Below, one piece after another: positions 61,589 through 64,000 of a stretch of 64,000 bases of DNA. The stretch's first letter is position 1; each line of letters starts with the position of its first letter. Under the pieces are notes generated by a model. It worked only from the letters and a program-made list of their open reading frames with translations, searched no databases and was not told the origin of the DNA. A program made the position numbers and the translations under genes. The stretch comes from Staphylococcus pettenkoferi (GTDB lineage: Bacteria; Bacillota; Bacilli; Staphylococcales; Staphylococcaceae), in NCBI RefSeq assembly GCF_026659735.1, contig NZ_JANSKK010000007.1:310001-374000 (forward strand), written 5' to 3'.

Positions 61589-62026
61589 ATGCTCGATAAG
61601 AATCAACTACTCTATGTTATGACACAACCCGATCTGGAGCGCCTCACTCGATGTGAATTCGTCAACCATTCGTATCTCTACCCTGGATCATTAAACAAAG
61701 TCTTAAATTACCTCATAAGTAGTAGCCGTTTAGATATCAAACATCAGATTGCAACATCTAAAAATCTACTGCACATTAATAAACTCGTGCCTATTTACGT
61801 TAATCAACATCTCACGTTATTCCCGATTAAGCAACAGCGTGCGCCACTTCAAATTTATATCAACGCACATCAAATACGAGGTTTAACATCTAAAGGTTCC
61901 AGAACACTCATTTATTTCAGTGCACGCAAGCAATTACTCGTCGATGAAGGCTATACCTTAATCCGTAAAAAATGGTTAGAAAGCTTATCTTTAGCTACTT
62001 TCTACAATCAAAATATTGAGCTATAA
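61589..62026 (+). CDS. comK: ComK family competence regulator
   Basis: The 145-residue protein resembles the staphylococcal ComK family, transcription activators of DNA-uptake genes, with the conserved KxLLHIxKLVPIYVN-type centre near residue 65 and basic C-terminal DNA-binding sequence. It begins three bases after sigS, using GAGGTG at the end of sigS as ribosome site, so the two are one operon and co-regulated. Its last six bases overlap the 3' end of the convergent gene. Whether it is functional in DNA uptake or an auxiliary ComK is unknown. Confidence 0.82.
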   Translation: MLDKNQLLYVMTQPDLERLTRCEFVNHSYLYPGSLNKVLNYLISSSRLDIKHQIATSKNLLHINKLVPIYVNQHLTLFPIKQQRAPLQIYINAHQIRGLTSKGSRTLIYFSARKQLLVDEGYTLIRKKWLESLSLATFYNQNIEL

Positions 62027-62476
62027 TGCTTTATTAAATTTGTATTCTAAGAGCTTTTTAGTGAACAAGGCGGTCGTCTGTTTGATAAGCCAAAGTGCAA
62101 CGATCACAAGTCCGACGGCCCCTATCAATATAAGGATAGCTGAAAGCATCGTCAAATTCCCCTGTGGGTGGAGGAAATAATTCACTGCACTTAAGCTTGC
62201 GATAAATCCGAACAGGAAAAGCCCTACTGTAATAACGTAAGACACAAGTAGACCTAGCAATAGAAGCATAAACGTTGTCGTACTCACGACTTTCTGACGG
62301 AAAATATGTGTTTTAAGAAACTGATTAGCAAAAAAGATGGGACGTTGTAGAAGTTGCGCATCTTGGTCTTGTTCAGGATCTAGTTGTCGGATAGTTTGGT
62401 GTAGTTGCTTTTTCTCTTTCTTATTAAGAAACCACAAATGTTTCGTTACCTTTTGTTGAAATAAATCTTTGTTCAT
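62021..62476 (-). CDS. Small multi-pass membrane protein of unknown function
   Basis: The 151-residue protein has a charged, Gln/Lys-rich N-terminal 60 residues and then three or four hydrophobic segments at about 65-85, 86-105 and 115-140. I do not recognise a family with confidence. AAGGAG precedes the ATG at 62474-62476. Its stop overlaps the end of comK by six bases on the opposite strand, with no terminator between the convergent genes. Confidence 0.72.
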   Translation of the reverse strand: MNKDLFQQKVTKHLWFLNKKEKKQLHQTIRQLDPEQDQDAQLLQRPIFFANQFLKTHIFRQKVVSTTTFMLLLLGLLVSYVITVGLFLFGFIASLSAVNYFLHPQGNLTMLSAILILIGAVGLVIVALWLIKQTTALFTKKLLEYKFNKAL

Positions 62477-62563
62477 CACATTACTCCTTTAATTACTTCT
62501 TTCATCTTAACTGAGATGAGATGGAGGTACAATAGCACGCTCTATATTTTCACATATTAAAAT

Positions 62564-62605
62564 GGCTCGTATTCGAAAAGTGGTATTCACAATTCGAAAC
62601 GAGCC
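62564..62605 (-). terminator. Terminator of tal
   Basis: GGCTCGTATTCGAA at 62564-62577 pairs with TTCGAAACGAGCC at 62593-62605 with one bulge; TTTT follows on the minus strand. Confidence 0.8.
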
Positions 62606-62692
62606 AATGTTATATTTCAAATTTAATTTCTTGAAAGTTGAACAGCAACCATTGTTTCAAACAACTGCCATTCGAGATTCCCTCATTCATCA

Positions 62693-63406
62693 CTAAAGAA
62701 TAGACAATCCTGAGCTTTGAATATCCTTCGCAAAGCCTTTCACAGTATCGACAGACAGACTTTCGATATCGCGACCTAAATTGTTATTGACTTTACTTAC
62801 AACGCCTGCTGGGCACGTAATAATATCTGCACCAATTTCATCGGCTTGAATTACGTTGATCACTTCACGGCAGCTCGCCCATAATAATTTCACACCTGCT
62901 TTACTATGAGTCACTTCCACCGCTTCTTTCATCAATGGTAGAGGGTCCACACCTGTGTCAGCGATGCGTCCTGCAAAGACAGAAACATATGTCGGTACAC
63001 CTTCTGTTACTGCATCCGTAATCGCTTGGACTTGTTCCATCGTATAAACTGCTGTGACGTTGAGTTGTACATGTTGTGCAGATAATTTCTTAATCAACGG
63101 AATAGTTGATTCACCTTTCGTATTCACGATCGGAATCTTCACAAACACATTATCTCCATATTGTTGTAGAATTTCAGCTTCACGCTCCATCGTTTCTAAA
63201 TCGTCAGCAAAGACTTCAAATGAGATTGATGCGTCAGGGATTTCACGCACCGCTTCTTCAGCGAAAGCCTTGTAGTCATCTACGCCCGCTTTCGCCATTA
63301 AACTTGGGTTAGTAGTAAACCCATCTACTTCTTTATTTTTATATGCGAGCTTCATCGCTTCGATATCTGCACCGTCAGCGAAAACTTCAACATTTAACTT
63401 TCTCAT
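62693..63406 (-). CDS. tal: Transaldolase
   Basis: Transaldolase links the pentose phosphate pathway with glycolysis by moving a dihydroxyacetone unit from sedoheptulose-7-phosphate. The 237-residue protein is of the short TalC/fructose-6-phosphate aldolase-like subfamily with Schiff-base Lys90 in VFVKIPI and the TTNPSL phosphate block near residue 31. AGGAGG precedes the ATG. It is monocistronic, as in S. aureus, where it also lies close to sigS. Confidence 0.93.
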   Translation of the reverse strand: MRKLNVEVFADGADIEAMKLAYKNKEVDGFTTNPSLMAKAGVDDYKAFAEEAVREIPDASISFEVFADDLETMEREAEILQQYGDNVFVKIPIVNTKGESTIPLIKKLSAQHVQLNVTAVYTMEQVQAITDAVTEGVPTYVSVFAGRIADTGVDPLPLMKEAVEVTHSKAGVKLLWASCREVINVIQADEIGADIITCPAGVVSKVNNNLGRDIESLSVDTVKGFAKDIQSSGLSIL

Positions 63407-63620
63407 TACTTTCTTCCTCCTCTATGAGACCCAACTTAGATAATATATTTATTTAAATCAGTTTGAGTATAATGTTTAACCTCTTTATACCACCCCTCGT
63501 GGCCAAATACTACTCTTTTGCTTGAGAAGTTCGATTACGTTTTGAGGTAGAATTTTTAAAATATCTACAAGATTTATTAACTCATCTTCCACTTTTCCAT
63601 TAAAATGATTTAACGATTAC

Positions 63621-63645
63621 AATCATAGAAAAATATGCTATGATT
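63621..63645 (+). repeat. Inverted repeat at the promoter of the small membrane protein
   Basis: AATCATAG at 63621-63628 and CTATGATT at 63638-63645 form an 8-bp dyad with a 9-base spacer. The right arm overlaps an extended -10 box TGCTATGAT, so it may be an operator. Confidence 0.5.
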
Positions 63646-63673
63646 AAGAAATGTAATATTGGAGGAGGTCAAC

Positions 63674-63979
63674 ATGGCACGTTCAAAATTATATTTCTAT
63701 ATCGCTATTATTCTCGTATTAATTAGTATTTACTTTAATACGCATAATCCTCTACTCACGAACCATTTTAACTCAATGATTAAAGTAATCTTTATGTGTA
63801 GTATTATTAACGCGATCATTCTCATCGCTGCAGTAATATTTAATGACAAATCAATTAAACATTTACATGAGAACTCTGGATGGATTAGATATGCGAGTAA
63901 GGTACTACCTTTCGTATTACTCGTCGTTATTCTCTTACATATCGTATCTTTACTATCCACGTTCGGAATTCTCTTCTAA
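63674..63979 (+). CDS. Small three-helix membrane protein
   Basis: The 101-residue protein has three hydrophobic helices at about 5-22, 37-58 and 72-97 and no recognised domain. The ATG at 63674 follows a strong GGAGGAGG at 63661-63668; the slightly longer frame upstream is rejected. Function unknown. An inverted repeat overlaps its likely -10 region. Confidence 0.75.
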   Translation: MARSKLYFYIAIILVLISIYFNTHNPLLTNHFNSMIKVIFMCSIINAIILIAAVIFNDKSIKHLHENSGWIRYASKVLPFVLLVVILLHIVSLLSTFGILF

Positions 63980-64000
63980 AGAACAATCCCAGCTCGAGTG

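Overview
The window is a 64 kb stretch of chromosome from a low-GC Gram-positive bacterium, almost certainly a coagulase-negative Staphylococcus. The evidence is gene content and order: ezrA, rpsD, htrA, tyrS, sgtA-like, fhs, acsA/acuA/acuC, ccpA, aroG, ytxH/ytxG, murC, sftA, ytpR/Q/P, trmB, dat, pepV, murJ, leuS, rot, ldh, putA-like, ribDEBAH, sagB, sigS, comK, tal. Rot, SigS and SagB are staphylococcal proteins. The Rot and SigS sequences are recognisable but divergent from S. aureus. I see no prophage, insertion sequence, CRISPR array, rRNA or tRNA gene.

Layout. 1-9.3 kb: ezrA (cut by the window edge), a free-methionine sulfoxide reductase, rpsD behind its S4-binding leader, a glycerophosphodiesterase, an OsmC protein, a HAD phosphatase, a PTS EIICB sugar permease, an acyltransferase and membrane-anchored HtrA. 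9.3-21 kb: a rod-like structured intergenic element, tyrS with a tyrosine T-box, a monofunctional glycosyltransferase, fhs, the acetate/acetyl-CoA module (acsA divergent from acuA-acuC), ccpA and DAHP synthase. 21-33 kb: a mostly minus-strand run matching the B. subtilis ytxGH-murC-sftA-ytpRQP-ytoP neighbourhood. 33-46 kb: trmB-ytmP, a large structured intergenic region, dat-pepV, a second YtxH protein, a pseudouridine synthase overlapping murJ, a flavoprotein, a rhodanese, leuS with a leucine T-box, and an MFS permease. 46.8-52.5 kb: radical-SAM/methyltransferase pair, rot, ldh, an alpha/beta hydrolase and proline dehydrogenase. 52.7-56.5 kb: the riboflavin operon under an FMN riboswitch. 56.8-64 kb, the most accessory-looking part: an FAD/NAD(P)-binding protein, an orphan betaine/choline-type binding lipoprotein with a 25-residue peptide behind it, sagB, sigS-comK, transaldolase and small membrane proteins.

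Regulation visible in the sequence: CcpA sites (cre) at acsA, proline dehydrogenase and fhs, with ccpA itself in the window; a sigma-B promoter in front of ytxG-ytxH; a Rex operator at ldh; two T-boxes (specifiers TAC and CTT); an FMN riboswitch; an S4 autoregulatory leader; and a long rot leader with a G-rich apical loop of the kind RNAIII pairs with in S. aureus. Most transcription units end in strong hairpin terminators, several shared by convergent genes.

Nothing here is clearly a new multi-gene system. The best leads are two unexplained structured intergenic regions (9514-9648 and about 34645-34960), the orphan lipoprotein with its micro-ORF, the alpha/beta hydrolase without a nucleophile serine, and a repeat-bearing YtxH-type stress protein.
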